64,000 nucleotides of DNA from JALYOC01 sp036675345 (GCA_036675345.1 JAKFFE010000026.1:62001-126000); one strand, 5' to 3'. Numbered from the stretch's first letter, positions 50,866 through 59,998 are shown. Translations and numbers: made by a program. The notes: generated by a model not told the origin, from the letters alone.

Positions 50866-52437
50866 ATGCCCAGCGCATCCAAGCCCCGGCTGCTCGTGTT
50901 CGTGATCGCGTACTACGCGGAGGAGACGCTCAAGTCGGTGCTGGAGCGGATCCCCCGGTCGGTGTTCGACGACTACGACTGCGAGATCCTGGTGGTGGAC
51001 GACGCCTCCCAGGACCGCACCTTCGAGATCGGTCGCGAGTACCAGGCCACCCATCCGGAGATCCGGATCACGGTGCTGCGCAACGAGTTCAACCAGGGCT
51101 ACGGCGGGAACCAGAAGGTCGGTTACGCCTTCGCCATCGAACGCGGGTTCGACTTCGTGGCCATGGTCCACGGGGACGGGCAATACGCCCCCGAGGAGCT
51201 CCCCAACCTGGTGGCGCCGCTGCGCGAGGGCCGGGCGGACGCGGTGTTCGGCAGCCGGATGCTGACCCCGTTCGGGGCGCTCAAGGGCGGGATGCCGCTC
51301 TACAAGTACGTGGGGAACAAGATCCTCACCACCATGCAGAACGCGGCCCTGGGGACCCGGCTCTCCGAGTTCCACAGCGGGTACCGGGTGTACGCGGTCT
51401 CCGCGCTCAAGCGGATCGCGTTTCAGCTGAACTCGAACGTCTTCCACTTCGACACCGAGATCATCATCCAGCTGCTCAACGCCCAGCAGCGGATCCTGGA
51501 GCTGCCCATCCCCACCTACTACGGCGACGAGATCAGCCGGGTGAACGGGATGAAGTACGCCAAGGACGTCACCGTGGCCACGCTGCAGAACGTGGCCCAC
51601 CGGGCGGGGATCCTCTACCAGCGTCGCTTCGAGCCGGTGTCCGAGAAGGACAACAGCCACTACGACCTCAAGCTGGGCTACCCCAGCAGCCACCAGCTGG
51701 CGATCGACGCGGTGCCGGAAGGGGCCCGGGTGCTGGACCTGGGGGCCGGGCCCGGGGGTTTTGCCCAGCAGCTGGTGGACAAGGGCTGCCAGGTGGCGGT
51801 GGTGGACAAGGACCCCACTGTCGCCGCCGGTCCAAACATCCGCCGGTACCAGCAGGACCTGGACGCGGAGCCCACCTTCCCCGTCGAGGAGTACGACTAT
51901 CTGTTGATGCTGGATGTGATCGAGCACCTCAAGAACCCCGAGCGCTTCCTGGAGCGGCTCCGCGCCCGCTTCGACTACACCCCGCGAACGCTGGTGCTCA
52001 CCACCCCCAACATCGCCTTCGGGGTGCAGCGGCTGATGCTGCTGCTGGGCCAGTTCAACTACGGCAAGGCGGGGGTGCTGGATCAGACCCACACCCGGCT
52101 GTTCACCTTCCGTTCGCTGCGGAGGCTGCTGGTGGACTCCGGCTTCCGGATCAAGGAGGTCCGCGGCGTTCCCGCGCCCTTCCCCAAGGTGCTGGGGAAC
52201 GGGGTGTTGGGCAAGGCGGCGGTGAAGACCAACCAGGTGCTGATCAAGCTCAGCAAGACCCTGTTCTCGTACCAGATCTTCGTGGTGGCCGAGGGCACCC
52301 CCTCCGTCTCCTTCATCCTGGAGGACTCGAAGCGGCGCAGCGAGTTCCGGGAGGCCAAGCGCAAGAAGCTGCAGTCCGAGGGTGACTCGAAGCCCAGGCC
52401 CCAGGGCAAGCCCGGCAAGCGCAGCACCCCCGCCTGA
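50866..52437 (+). CDS. bifunctional GT2 glycosyltransferase / SAM methyltransferase
   Basis: The 523-residue protein has an N-terminal GT2 domain (~1-240: LLVFVIAYYAEETLKSVLER, ILVVDDASQDRTFEIGREYQ, VAMVHGDGQYAPEELPNLVA, FHSGYRVYAVSAL) and a C-terminal class I methyltransferase (~270-470: motif I ARVLDLGAGPGGFAQQLVDK, YLLMLDVIEHLKNPERFLER). A Lys/Arg-rich tail follows. It may transfer and methylate a sugar or modify a polyprenyl-linked intermediate. The ATG at 50866 follows a perfect AGGAGG at five bases, so the GTG at 50860 is not the start. Confidence 0.92.
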   Translation: MPSASKPRLLVFVIAYYAEETLKSVLERIPRSVFDDYDCEILVVDDASQDRTFEIGREYQATHPEIRITVLRNEFNQGYGGNQKVGYAFAIERGFDFVAMVHGDGQYAPEELPNLVAPLREGRADAVFGSRMLTPFGALKGGMPLYKYVGNKILTTMQNAALGTRLSEFHSGYRVYAVSALKRIAFQLNSNVFHFDTEIIIQLLNAQQRILELPIPTYYGDEISRVNGMKYAKDVTVATLQNVAHRAGILYQRRFEPVSEKDNSHYDLKLGYPSSHQLAIDAVPEGARVLDLGAGPGGFAQQLVDKGCQVAVVDKDPTVAAGPNIRRYQQDLDAEPTFPVEEYDYLLMLDVIEHLKNPERFLERLRARFDYTPRTLVLTTPNIAFGVQRLMLLLGQFNYGKAGVLDQTHTRLFTFRSLRRLLVDSGFRIKEVRGVPAPFPKVLGNGVLGKAAVKTNQVLIKLSKTLFSYQIFVVAEGTPSVSFILEDSKRRSEFREAKRKKLQSEGDSKPRPQGKPGKRSTPA

Positions 52438-52445
52438 TCCTGCCA

Positions 52446-53897
52446 GTGCCCCTCTCCCTCCCCGACGCCTCCGCCAGCCCCGCCGCGGCGGCTCCTCCCA
52501 GCCTCCTCTTCCGCCTCTCCGCGCGCGGTGACTCCCACCTGCTCCTGGCGCTGGCCGCGTTTGCCGCCTTCGCGCTGGGACAGGCGGTCCAGGTGTCCAA
52601 CGGGACCATCCACCCCCAGGCCATCGGCTGGGTGACCGCGGCCCTGGTGGCGCTGCTGGGCGCCACCCTGGCCCCCTCCCCGCCAAGGCTGGAAGGTGCC
52701 TTGAGTTGGCTGCTGCCCCTGCTGCTGGTCGCGGCGCTGGCCTTCCAGTTCTCCCAGCTGGTGGTCACCCCGCCGGGGATCTACGTCCGCTACTCGCCGG
52801 GGTGGCACCTGCCGTACCTGCGGCCGCTGGCCTTCGCGGCGGTGATCTCCGGCGCGCTGGTGCTGCCCTCCGGCCGCGGACGGCACCTGCTGATCGCCGG
52901 GCTGTTGCTGTCCTACCTGGCCCTGGGCACGTGGATGATCGCCGCCTCCCCCCAGCCGGCGATCGACGTGTTCGTCCTCCAGCGCGACGCCGCCCAGGCG
53001 TTGCTCTCCGGAACCAACCCGTACGGGATCAGCTTTCCCAACATCTACGGGCACGGGAACTTCTACGGGCCGGGGATGGTGGTCAACGGCCGGACCACCT
53101 TCGGCTTTCTCTATCCTCCCCTCAGCCTGCTGTTCTCCACCCTGGGGCACGCGTTCGGCGGAGACACCCGCTACGCGCATCTGGTGGCGATCACCGCCAC
53201 CGGCGGGCTGCTGGCTTACCTGCGGCCAGGTCGCCTGGGCGCGCTGGCCGCCGCGCTGTACCTGTTCACGCCGCGATCCCTCTTCGTGCTGGAGCAGTCC
53301 TGGACCGAGCCGTTCCTGGTCCTGTTGCTGACCGCGGTCGTCTTCTGCGCCGTCCGCTGGCCGCGCGCGCTGCCCTATGCGCTGGGCGCCTTCTTTGCGG
53401 TGAAGCAACACTCGGTGCTGGCGCTGCCAGTGTCGCTGCTGCTGTTGGGCCCACACACCCGGCCGATCGGGGTGGCCCGGTTCTGGGGCGTGGCGGTGGC
53501 GGTGGCCGCGGCGCTGACGGTGCCAGTCGCCTTGTTCGACCTCCCCGGCTTCTGGCGCAGCGTGGTGGCGATGCAGTTCCACCAGCCCTTCCGCGCCGAC
53601 GCCCTGACCTACTTGAACTGGTTCTCCGGCCCGGGCGGGGTGCCCCCCAGCGCCGCGCTGCTGGGGTTCCTGGGCGCCGGGGTGGCCTCCCTGCTGGCCC
53701 TGTGGCGCGCCCCCCGGTCTCCGGCGGGCTTCTCGCTGGCCGTGGCGCTGGTGTTCACGCTGTTCTTCGCGCTGAACAAGCAGGCCTTCTGCAACTACTA
53801 CTTCTATGTGATCGGCGCCTGCTGCGCCGCGCTCGCTGCGGTGGAGACGGCGGAACCGGAGGCAAGGAAGAGCCCGGCCGAGGCGCAGGCCAGCTGA
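52446..53897 (+). CDS. GT-C-like (GT87-type) integral membrane glycosyltransferase
   Basis: The 483-residue protein has about twelve helices. Between early helices it has IDVFVLQRDAAQALLSGTNP followed by FGFLYPPLSLLFSTLGHAFG, a pattern of polyprenol-phosphate-mannose-dependent GT-C enzymes (GT87) in which an early Asp is catalytic. Later VLEQSWTEPFLVLLLTAVVF and FFALNKQAFCNYYFYVIG are typical helices. It begins with GTG eight bases after the GT2-methyltransferase gene and is probably co-transcribed. Donor and acceptor are unknown. Confidence 0.8.
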   Translation: MPLSLPDASASPAAAAPPSLLFRLSARGDSHLLLALAAFAAFALGQAVQVSNGTIHPQAIGWVTAALVALLGATLAPSPPRLEGALSWLLPLLLVAALAFQFSQLVVTPPGIYVRYSPGWHLPYLRPLAFAAVISGALVLPSGRGRHLLIAGLLLSYLALGTWMIAASPQPAIDVFVLQRDAAQALLSGTNPYGISFPNIYGHGNFYGPGMVVNGRTTFGFLYPPLSLLFSTLGHAFGGDTRYAHLVAITATGGLLAYLRPGRLGALAAALYLFTPRSLFVLEQSWTEPFLVLLLTAVVFCAVRWPRALPYALGAFFAVKQHSVLALPVSLLLLGPHTRPIGVARFWGVAVAVAAALTVPVALFDLPGFWRSVVAMQFHQPFRADALTYLNWFSGPGGVPPSAALLGFLGAGVASLLALWRAPRSPAGFSLAVALVFTLFFALNKQAFCNYYFYVIGACCAALAAVETAEPEARKSPAEAQAS

Positions 53898-53912
53898 CGG
53901 TCCGTCGCCGAC

Positions 53913-53935
53913 GCCTCACCGCCGGTGGTGGATCA
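53913..53935. repeat. left 23-bp direct repeat flanking hicAB
   Basis: This 23-bp sequence (begins GCCTCACCGCC, ends GGTGGATCA) is identical to 54609-54631. It lies 16 bp after the stop of the membrane GT-C gene and has no coding role here. Confidence 0.9.
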
Positions 53936-53944
53936 CCGAGTTCC

Positions 53945-53960
53945 GTCTAGTGGACTAGAC
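53945..53960. promoter_or_regulatory. palindromic operator candidate for hicAB
   Basis: GTCTAGTGGACTAGAC is a perfect palindrome of 7-bp half sites with a 2-bp centre. It lies 13 bases before the hicA start. HicB proteins with a C-terminal DNA-binding domain repress their own promoter through such sites, so this is the likely autoregulatory operator. Confidence 0.7.
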
Positions 53961-53973
53961 ACTTCATCGCACG

Positions 53974-54195
53974 ATGGTTATCGTTTTGGGGGTGCGAGCC
54001 AAGGCACAGCTCCGGCTACTCCGTCAGCTCGACTGCGTGGAACTCCGGCGGCGCGGATCGCATGTGCGAATCCAGTGCGGGCGGTGTTTCAGCACTGTGC
54101 CGGTTCATGCAGGCGAGGACATCGGGCCCGGGCTTCTGCGCGCCATCGAGCGTGACCTGGAGCCCTGCCTGGGAAAGGGTTGGTTGAAGCGATGA
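53974..54195 (+). CDS. hicA: HicA-type mRNA interferase toxin
   Basis: The 73-residue product matches the small dsRBD-like HicA fold: an N-terminal helix (AKAQLRLLRQLDCVELRRRG), the strand with the catalytic histidine in RRGSHVRIQC, a second strand FSTVPVHAGEDIGPG and the final helix LLRAIERDL. HicA cleaves mRNA and is neutralised by HicB. The order toxin first, then antitoxin with a four-base overlap (ATGA) is the classical hicAB layout. Sequence upstream contains a palindromic operator. Confidence 0.85.
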   Translation: MVIVLGVRAKAQLRLLRQLDCVELRRRGSHVRIQCGRCFSTVPVHAGEDIGPGLLRAIERDLEPCLGKGWLKR

Positions 54196-54605
54196 AGACC
54201 TACACCGTGACCTACGAGCGTGACGAGGCGGGTTGGTGGGTGGCCACGGTCAAGGGCGTACCCGGGTGCCACACGCAGGGGCGAAGCATCGAGCAGGCCC
54301 GGACCCGGATTCAGGAGGCCTTTGAATTGGCCATCCCCGACGCCGGAAGCGCCAAGCTCAAGGAGCGGATGAAGCTTCCCGGCAAGGCCTCCCAGCTTCT
54401 GGCAGAGAGGGAGGCGGTCCAAAGAATGCTGGCTGAGCACGAGGCCAAGGCCCAGACGTTGACCCTCCGCGCGGTCCGGACCCTGGTGCGAGACCTCGAC
54501 CTGAGCGTTCGGGATGCAGGCGATCTGCTCGGGCTCAGCCACCAGCGGGTACAACAGCTCGCCAAGGGGCAGCGGCTGAAGACGACGGCGAGTCTCAAGG
54601 AATAG
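54192..54605 (+). CDS. hicB: HicB-type antitoxin with C-terminal helix-turn-helix
   Basis: The 137-residue protein has the degenerate RNase H-like HicB domain (MKTYTVTYERDEAGWWVATV, GVPGCHTQGRSIEQARTRIQ, EAFELAI) that binds HicA. Its C-terminal domain contains a helix-turn-helix (LDLSVRDAGDLLGLSHQRVQ) for operator binding. The start overlaps the hicA stop. Three bases after its stop the right copy of the flanking 23-bp repeat begins. Confidence 0.88.
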   Translation: MKTYTVTYERDEAGWWVATVKGVPGCHTQGRSIEQARTRIQEAFELAIPDAGSAKLKERMKLPGKASQLLAEREAVQRMLAEHEAKAQTLTLRAVRTLVRDLDLSVRDAGDLLGLSHQRVQQLAKGQRLKTTASLKE

Positions 54606-54608
54606 GCA

Positions 54609-54631
54609 GCCTCACCGCCGGTGGTGGATCA
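54609..54631. repeat. right 23-bp direct repeat flanking hicAB
   Basis: Identical to 53913-53935, offset by 696 bp. It includes the stop codon and last codons (His-His-Arg-Arg) of the convergent membrane-protein gene 54612-56177, so this copy is probably the original sequence. Confidence 0.9.
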
Positions 54632-56177
54632 GCACCGTGAACCCCCGGATCTCCAGCCGCTCATACCGGGCCCCGGTGGCGCGCAGCTGGGCCTCGTAGG
54701 GTCCGGGGGTGGCGCGCGGTTCGGAGGGGTGGAACAGGTAGGCGACGACCGGCGCTTGCTGAAAGCCTGCCCGATAGGGCGGGTAGCGGTCCTCCCAGGC
54801 GGCCAGCGGGATCACCACCGGCGACTCCTGGAACAGGAACCCCAGCCGGTAGGAGAGCCAGTACTGGGCGGCGGCGTGGGTCACGCCCTTTTCCCGCAGC
54901 ACCCGGGCCACCTCTGCCTCGTCTTCGGCGACACCGCGCGCGGTGCGCACCGGCAGCGGGCCCTGGACGTACGGCCCCAACGCCAGCCAGCCGCCGATCG
55001 CCGCCACCACCAGATACGGCGCCAGGGCCATCCCGAACCGGCGCGCGCCCAGCCACCCGGCCAGCGGCGCCAGGGTGAAGGGAAGGAACCAGACCACCGG
55101 CGCCAGGTACCGCGCCGACCACATGTCCGAGGGCATGGAGGAGACCAGAAAGCCCCCCACCGAGGAGGCGGTGATCCCCACCCCCAGCAGCGCCGCCCGC
55201 CGCACCGCCGGAGCAACCTTCCCCCTCAGCACCGCCACCCCCGCCACCGCCACCGCCAGCAGGACCGAGCCCAGCGCCACCCACTGCAGCAGCCCCACCG
55301 GCCAGGGCGGGATCCACAGGTCCGGGTACAGCCGCTCGCCGGGGATGAAGACCTTGGTCCCCAGCAGCCAGGGCAGACAGGTCTCCCACAGCAGCCGCGC
55401 GTTGGGCCCCAGCCGCTCCAGCGACAAGGTGGTCTTGGCCGCATCCGCCATCGGCTGGGAGCGGGACCAGGCCACCAGCAGCGCCCCCAGCAGCGTCCCC
55501 GCCGCCAGCCCGGCCACCCGGGTCAGCAGCCCGCGCACCGGCCGCAGCGGCGCGGCGGCAGAGGCCAGCGCGAAGACCCCGAAGCCGACCATCAGCTGCA
55601 GCGCGAACAGGTCCAGGTACAGCGCGAACCCGGCGAAGAAGCCGCCTCCGATCAGCCAGGGCACCGGTTTGGAGGCGCCCAGCGAGCGGGAGACCAGCCA
55701 CACCGCCAGGAACACCGCGGTGATGCTCCACTGCCGCGGGGCGTACAGCGCCACCCCGTTGATCGCCTGGGGGGCGACCACCAGGGGCAGACACGCGATC
55801 GCCGCCGCCCCCGGTGCCACCCACCGCCGGAGCGCGTCGTATGCCAGGCCCACGCACGCCAGGTGCCCCAGCAGCGGGACCATCATCAAGGTCAGCGCCG
55901 AGGGTCCGGTCAGCGCGAAGCCCAGGGCGATCAGCACCGCGTCAAAGGACGCCTGGTAGCCCGCGCCCCACAGGAACCAGGACCACTCTCCCTGGAGGAT
56001 GTGCATCGCCTGCAACCCGACGATCGCCGCGTCGGAGTGCACCCCCCGGGCGTTGATCAGCGCCGGCAGCCGGAACAGCACCGAACCGCCCAGCAGCACC
56101 GCCCACGGCAGCAGCCCAGACATTCGCCGGGAGGGGCTGGCCACCGGAGCAGGATTGACCTCGGTCACGCGCCGCAT
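54612..56177 (-). CDS. ArnT/PMT-like GT-C integral membrane glycosyltransferase
   Basis: The 521-residue protein has about twelve membrane helices. After the first comes the loop RLPALINARGVHSDAAIVGL with the GT-C catalytic Asp and then LQGEWSWFLWGAGYQASFDA, resembling GT39/GT83 lipid-linked sugar transferases. Later GGFLVSSMPSDMWSARYLAP and a C-terminal soluble domain (ARVLREKGVTHAAAQYWLSY...) complete it. It is likely to act in the periplasm on an undecaprenyl-phosphate sugar. The ATG at 56177 is used; the frame extends nine codons further up. Its last codons lie in the repeat beside hicAB. Confidence 0.85.
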   Translation of the reverse strand: MRRVTEVNPAPVASPSRRMSGLLPWAVLLGGSVLFRLPALINARGVHSDAAIVGLQAMHILQGEWSWFLWGAGYQASFDAVLIALGFALTGPSALTLMMVPLLGHLACVGLAYDALRRWVAPGAAAIACLPLVVAPQAINGVALYAPRQWSITAVFLAVWLVSRSLGASKPVPWLIGGGFFAGFALYLDLFALQLMVGFGVFALASAAAPLRPVRGLLTRVAGLAAGTLLGALLVAWSRSQPMADAAKTTLSLERLGPNARLLWETCLPWLLGTKVFIPGERLYPDLWIPPWPVGLLQWVALGSVLLAVAVAGVAVLRGKVAPAVRRAALLGVGITASSVGGFLVSSMPSDMWSARYLAPVVWFLPFTLAPLAGWLGARRFGMALAPYLVVAAIGGWLALGPYVQGPLPVRTARGVAEDEAEVARVLREKGVTHAAAQYWLSYRLGFLFQESPVVIPLAAWEDRYPPYRAGFQQAPVVAYLFHPSEPRATPGPYEAQLRATGARYERLEIRGFTVLIHHRR

Positions 56178-56284
56178 CCTGACCCGACAAATCCCAACCC
56201 CCAACCCCCAAATCCGGCCCGGTCCGCCCAGGCCCTCTGACCAAGCCCGTGAGATGGAGCCTCGGTGCGTGTTATCTGCCCCCC

Positions 56285-59200
56285 ATGCAGCTGGGCATCG
56301 AGGGATTCCGCTTCGAAGATCTGTACGACCCGATGGCGCTTCGCCGTCTCTCCGACCGCTTCGATGCGCAGCTGGCGGCGGACGACGCCGCCCTGGCCGC
56401 CGAGTTCCTGGCCTACCGGGCCAGCGCCGGCGCCAACCTCTCCAAGCCCAAGGAGTCGGAGCTGCTGATCCAGGTGGGCCGGCACGTCTCCCGCTTCGTC
56501 ACCCGGCTGTTCTCGGTGGAGGCCCAGGTGGAGCAGATCGCCGGGGTGCTGACCTCCGAGCTGTCCCTCTACGAGTACAAGCGCGAGTTCGTGGTCAAGC
56601 GGGTGTTCAAGAAGGGCGCCACCGACCGCCCCACCGTGGAGGAGTACCCGGCCCTCAACGCGCGGATGAAGCTGCTGTGGCGCCTGGGCTTCCCCGCCGC
56701 GGTGGAGGCCCACGACCTGGAGCGCGCCCAGGCCGAGGCGGTGATCACCCTGATGCGGATCGAGCGGCTCTTCGCCGGGCAGCTCCCCAGGGGCACCGAG
56801 CAGGAGGTCCAGCTGCGGGACCAGTGGACCCGGCTGCGCGCGGCGCTGCTCTCCACCGGGGAGGGCAAGGAGGCCTTCGGCTCCACCCTGGTCTCCAGCG
56901 AGGACGACGCCGGCGGCCTGGCCGCGGTCCGCGGGCTGCTGGCGCTGGCCGACCGTTGGACCTACGGAAAGCTGGTCCATGACCGCGCCCACCACACCGG
57001 GGACGCGTGGTCCACCCAGTACGTGCACAAGCCGGTCAACTTCGAGCAACTGGTCCACCTCAAGCACCCCCACAGCGATCTCCCCGAGGCGGCCGAGGGT
57101 CCGGATGAGCACCTGCGCCGACGGGATGGCTTCAAGCTGACCGACCGCCGGGGCGGTCCGCGCAAGGTGATGGGGGAGATCGACTACTGCATCTTCTGCC
57201 ACCAGCGGGAGAAGGACTCCTGCTCGCGGGGGTTCAAGAACAAGGACCCGGCCGCCGGCGAGGGCACCTACAAGAAGAACCCGCTGGGGATCGCGCTCTC
57301 CGGCTGCCCGTTGGAGGAGAAGATCTCCGAGTACCACACGCTCAAGAGCAAGGGCGACGCGATCGGTGCGTTGGCGATGATCACCATCGACAACCCGATG
57401 GTGCCGGGCACCGGTCACCGGATCTGCAACGAGTGCATGAAGGCCTGCATCTACCAGAAGCAGGAACCGGTCGACATTCCGCAGACCGAGACCTCGGTGG
57501 TGACGGATGTGCTGGCCCTGCCCTACGGCTTTGAGATCTACGGCCTGCTCACCCGCTGGAACCCGCTGAACATCCGACGGCCCTACGCGCTGCCCTACAT
57601 CGGCAAGAACGCCCTGGTGGTGGGGATGGGGCCCGCCGGCTACACCCTGGCCCACTATCTGCTCAACGAAGGCTTCGGGGTGGCGGGGATCGACGGGCTG
57701 AAGATTGAACCGTTCCCCGACGCGCTCACCGGTCAGAACGGCCAGCCGCTGACCCCGATCCGCGACTTCTCCCAGCTGACCAGCGAGCTGGACCAGCGGG
57801 TGCTCTCCGGCTTCGGGGGGGTCTCCGAGTACGGAATCACCGTGCGCTGGGACAAGAACTTCCTCACCCTGATCCACCTCACCCTCTCCCGGCGGCGCAA
57901 CCTGCGCATCTACGGTGGGATCCGCTTCGGTGGCACCCTGACCATCGAGGACGCCTGGGAGATGGGGTTCGATCACCTGGGGATCGCCGCCGGCGCCGGC
58001 AAGCCGACGATCATCGCCATGAAGAACAACCTGATCCGCGGCATCCGCAAGGCCTCGGACTTCCTGATGGCCCTGCAGCTGACCGGGGCCTTCAAGAAGG
58101 ACTCGCTGGCCAACCTCCAGGTCCAGCTGCCGGCGGTGGTGATCGGCGGCGGGCTGACCGCCATCGACACCGCCACCGAGCTGACCGCCTACTATCCGGT
58201 GCAGGTGGAGAAGGTGCTGGCCCGCCACGAGCTGATCGCCGCTCGGCGCGGCGAGGAGGCGCTGACCGCCCGGATGGAGCCGGACGAGAAGCGGATCTAC
58301 GAGACCTTCGTGACCCACGGCCGGGCGATCCGCGCCGAGCGCGAGCGTGCCCAGGCCGCCGGGGAGGCGCCCAACTTCATCCCGCTGATCCGCGCCTGGG
58401 GCGGGGTCTCGATCTGCTACCGCCGCAACCTCCAGGACTCCCCGGCCTACAAGCTGAACCACGAGGAGGTCAGCAAGGCCCTGGAGGAGGGGATCCGCTT
58501 CGTGGAGCGGATGAGCCCGGTGGAGGCGGTGGAGGACGAGTACGGCGCGGTGGCCGCGCTGCGGATGGAGCGGATGACGGTGATCGACGGGAAGCTGCGC
58601 GGCACCCAGCAGCTCTTGGAGTTCCCGGCGCGGACGGTGTGCGTGGCGGCCGGCACCTCCCCCAACGTCACCTACGAGCTGGAGTTCCCTGGCACCTTCC
58701 AGCTGGACGCCGACCGCCAGCACTTCCAGGCCCATGAGGCGATCGAGGAGGCCCCGGGTCGGTTCTCGCTGCGAAGGTTCGAGGCCACCGGCGACCTGGG
58801 CCAGAAGACCGCGTTCTTCACCTCCTACCAGCGCGACGGGAAGCTGATCAGCTTCTACGGGGACAACCACCCCACCTACGCCGGCAACGTGGTCAAGGCC
58901 ATGGCCTCGGCCAAGGACGGGCACCCGGAGGTGGCGCGGCTGTTCGCCGCCCACGTGGCCTCGCTGGATCTGACCGATCCTTCCCAGCAGGCGACCCGCG
59001 ACCAGGCCCTGGATCAACTGTTCCAGCGGCTGGACGAGGCGTTCGTGGCCCGGGTGGTGAAGGTCCAGCGGCTGACCTCCACCATCGTGGAGGTGATCAT
59101 CCGCGCTCCCTTCGCCGCGCAGCGCTTCCTGCCCGGGCAGTTCTACCGGCTGCAGAACTTCGAGCGGTCGGCCCCGGTGATCAACGGCACCCGGATGTCG

Positions 59201-59998
59201 ATGGAGGGGGTGGCGCTGACCGGCGCCTGGGTGGATCCGGAGCAGGGGCTGGTCTCGCTGATCGTGCTGGAGATGGGCGCCTCCTCCCGGCTGTGCGCGC
59301 AGCTGCAGCCGGGCGAGCCGGTGATCCTGATGGGCCCCACCGGCACCCCCACCGAGATCCCCCGCGGAGAGACGGTGCTGCTTGCCGGCGGAGGACTGGG
59401 GAACGCGGTGCTGTTCTCCATTGCCCGGGCGCTGAAGGCGGCCGGCAGCCGGGTGATCTACTTCGCCGGCTACAAGACCGCGCAGGACCTGTTCAAGCAG
59501 GACGACATCGAGCGGGACACCGACCAGATCGTGTGGTCGGTGGACCAGGGAGACCTGATCCACCCCCGCCGCGCGCAGGACGCGGCCTTCCTGGGCAACG
59601 TGGTGCAGGCGATGGTGGCCTACGCCGAGGGCAGGCTCCCGGTCTCTCCGGTGGCGCCGCTCTCCCAGGTCACCCGGATCATCGCCATCGGCTCGGACCG
59701 GATGATGTGGGCGGTGAAGGAGGCCCGCCACGGGGTGCTGCAGCGGTTCCTCGACCCACGCCACGAGGCGATCGGCTCCATCAACTCACCGATGCAGTGC
59801 ATGATGAAGGAGATCTGCGCCCAGTGCCTGCAGAAGCATGTGGACCCCAAGACCGGGGCGGAGAGCTTCGTCTTCTCCTGCTTCAACCAGGATCAGCCGC
59901 TGGACAGCGTGGACTTCGTGAACCTCCACCGGCGGCTCAAGGCCAACAGCGTGCTGGAGAAGCAGACCAACCTCTGGTTCGAGCTGCTCAGCCGCTGA
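56285..59998 (+). CDS. large fused flavo-iron-sulfur oxidoreductase (GltD-like plus PyrK-like)
   Basis: The 1237-residue protein has an N-terminal helical region (~1-290) and then a cysteine-rich Fe-S part (YCIFCHQREKDSCSRGF, HRICNECMKACIYQKQ). A GltD-like FAD/NAD(P) module follows (ALVVGMGPAGYTLAHYLLNE, VVIGGGLTAIDTATELTAYY, CVAAGTSPNVTYELEF). From ~920 it has a PyrK-type electron-transfer domain (FLPGQFYRLQNFE, LLAGGGLGNAVLFSIARALK) ending in a [2Fe-2S] site (CMMKEICAQCLQKHV ... FSC). It probably passes electrons between NAD(P)H, flavins and an unknown acceptor. Start ATG 56285 fits the family; a GTG at 56249 is possible. Confidence 0.9.
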   Translation: MQLGIEGFRFEDLYDPMALRRLSDRFDAQLAADDAALAAEFLAYRASAGANLSKPKESELLIQVGRHVSRFVTRLFSVEAQVEQIAGVLTSELSLYEYKREFVVKRVFKKGATDRPTVEEYPALNARMKLLWRLGFPAAVEAHDLERAQAEAVITLMRIERLFAGQLPRGTEQEVQLRDQWTRLRAALLSTGEGKEAFGSTLVSSEDDAGGLAAVRGLLALADRWTYGKLVHDRAHHTGDAWSTQYVHKPVNFEQLVHLKHPHSDLPEAAEGPDEHLRRRDGFKLTDRRGGPRKVMGEIDYCIFCHQREKDSCSRGFKNKDPAAGEGTYKKNPLGIALSGCPLEEKISEYHTLKSKGDAIGALAMITIDNPMVPGTGHRICNECMKACIYQKQEPVDIPQTETSVVTDVLALPYGFEIYGLLTRWNPLNIRRPYALPYIGKNALVVGMGPAGYTLAHYLLNEGFGVAGIDGLKIEPFPDALTGQNGQPLTPIRDFSQLTSELDQRVLSGFGGVSEYGITVRWDKNFLTLIHLTLSRRRNLRIYGGIRFGGTLTIEDAWEMGFDHLGIAAGAGKPTIIAMKNNLIRGIRKASDFLMALQLTGAFKKDSLANLQVQLPAVVIGGGLTAIDTATELTAYYPVQVEKVLARHELIAARRGEEALTARMEPDEKRIYETFVTHGRAIRAERERAQAAGEAPNFIPLIRAWGGVSICYRRNLQDSPAYKLNHEEVSKALEEGIRFVERMSPVEAVEDEYGAVAALRMERMTVIDGKLRGTQQLLEFPARTVCVAAGTSPNVTYELEFPGTFQLDADRQHFQAHEAIEEAPGRFSLRRFEATGDLGQKTAFFTSYQRDGKLISFYGDNHPTYAGNVVKAMASAKDGHPEVARLFAAHVASLDLTDPSQQATRDQALDQLFQRLDEAFVARVVKVQRLTSTIVEVIIRAPFAAQRFLPGQFYRLQNFERSAPVINGTRMSMEGVALTGAWVDPEQGLVSLIVLEMGASSRLCAQLQPGEPVILMGPTGTPTEIPRGETVLLAGGGLGNAVLFSIARALKAAGSRVIYFAGYKTAQDLFKQDDIERDTDQIVWSVDQGDLIHPRRAQDAAFLGNVVQAMVAYAEGRLPVSPVAPLSQVTRIIAIGSDRMMWAVKEARHGVLQRFLDPRHEAIGSINSPMQCMMKEICAQCLQKHVDPKTGAESFVFSCFNQDQPLDSVDFVNLHRRLKANSVLEKQTNLWFELLSR

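Noticed and set aside
53913..54631. Insertion sequence or integrative element around hicAB
   Set aside because: No transposase, integrase or terminal inverted repeats occur between the direct repeats; only the repeats themselves support past movement.
56165..59764. Minus-strand open frame of about 1200 codons opposite the large oxidoreductase
   Set aside because: Composition is repetitive (Leu/Gly/His/Gln) and no motif is present, while the opposite strand encodes a clear multi-domain enzyme.
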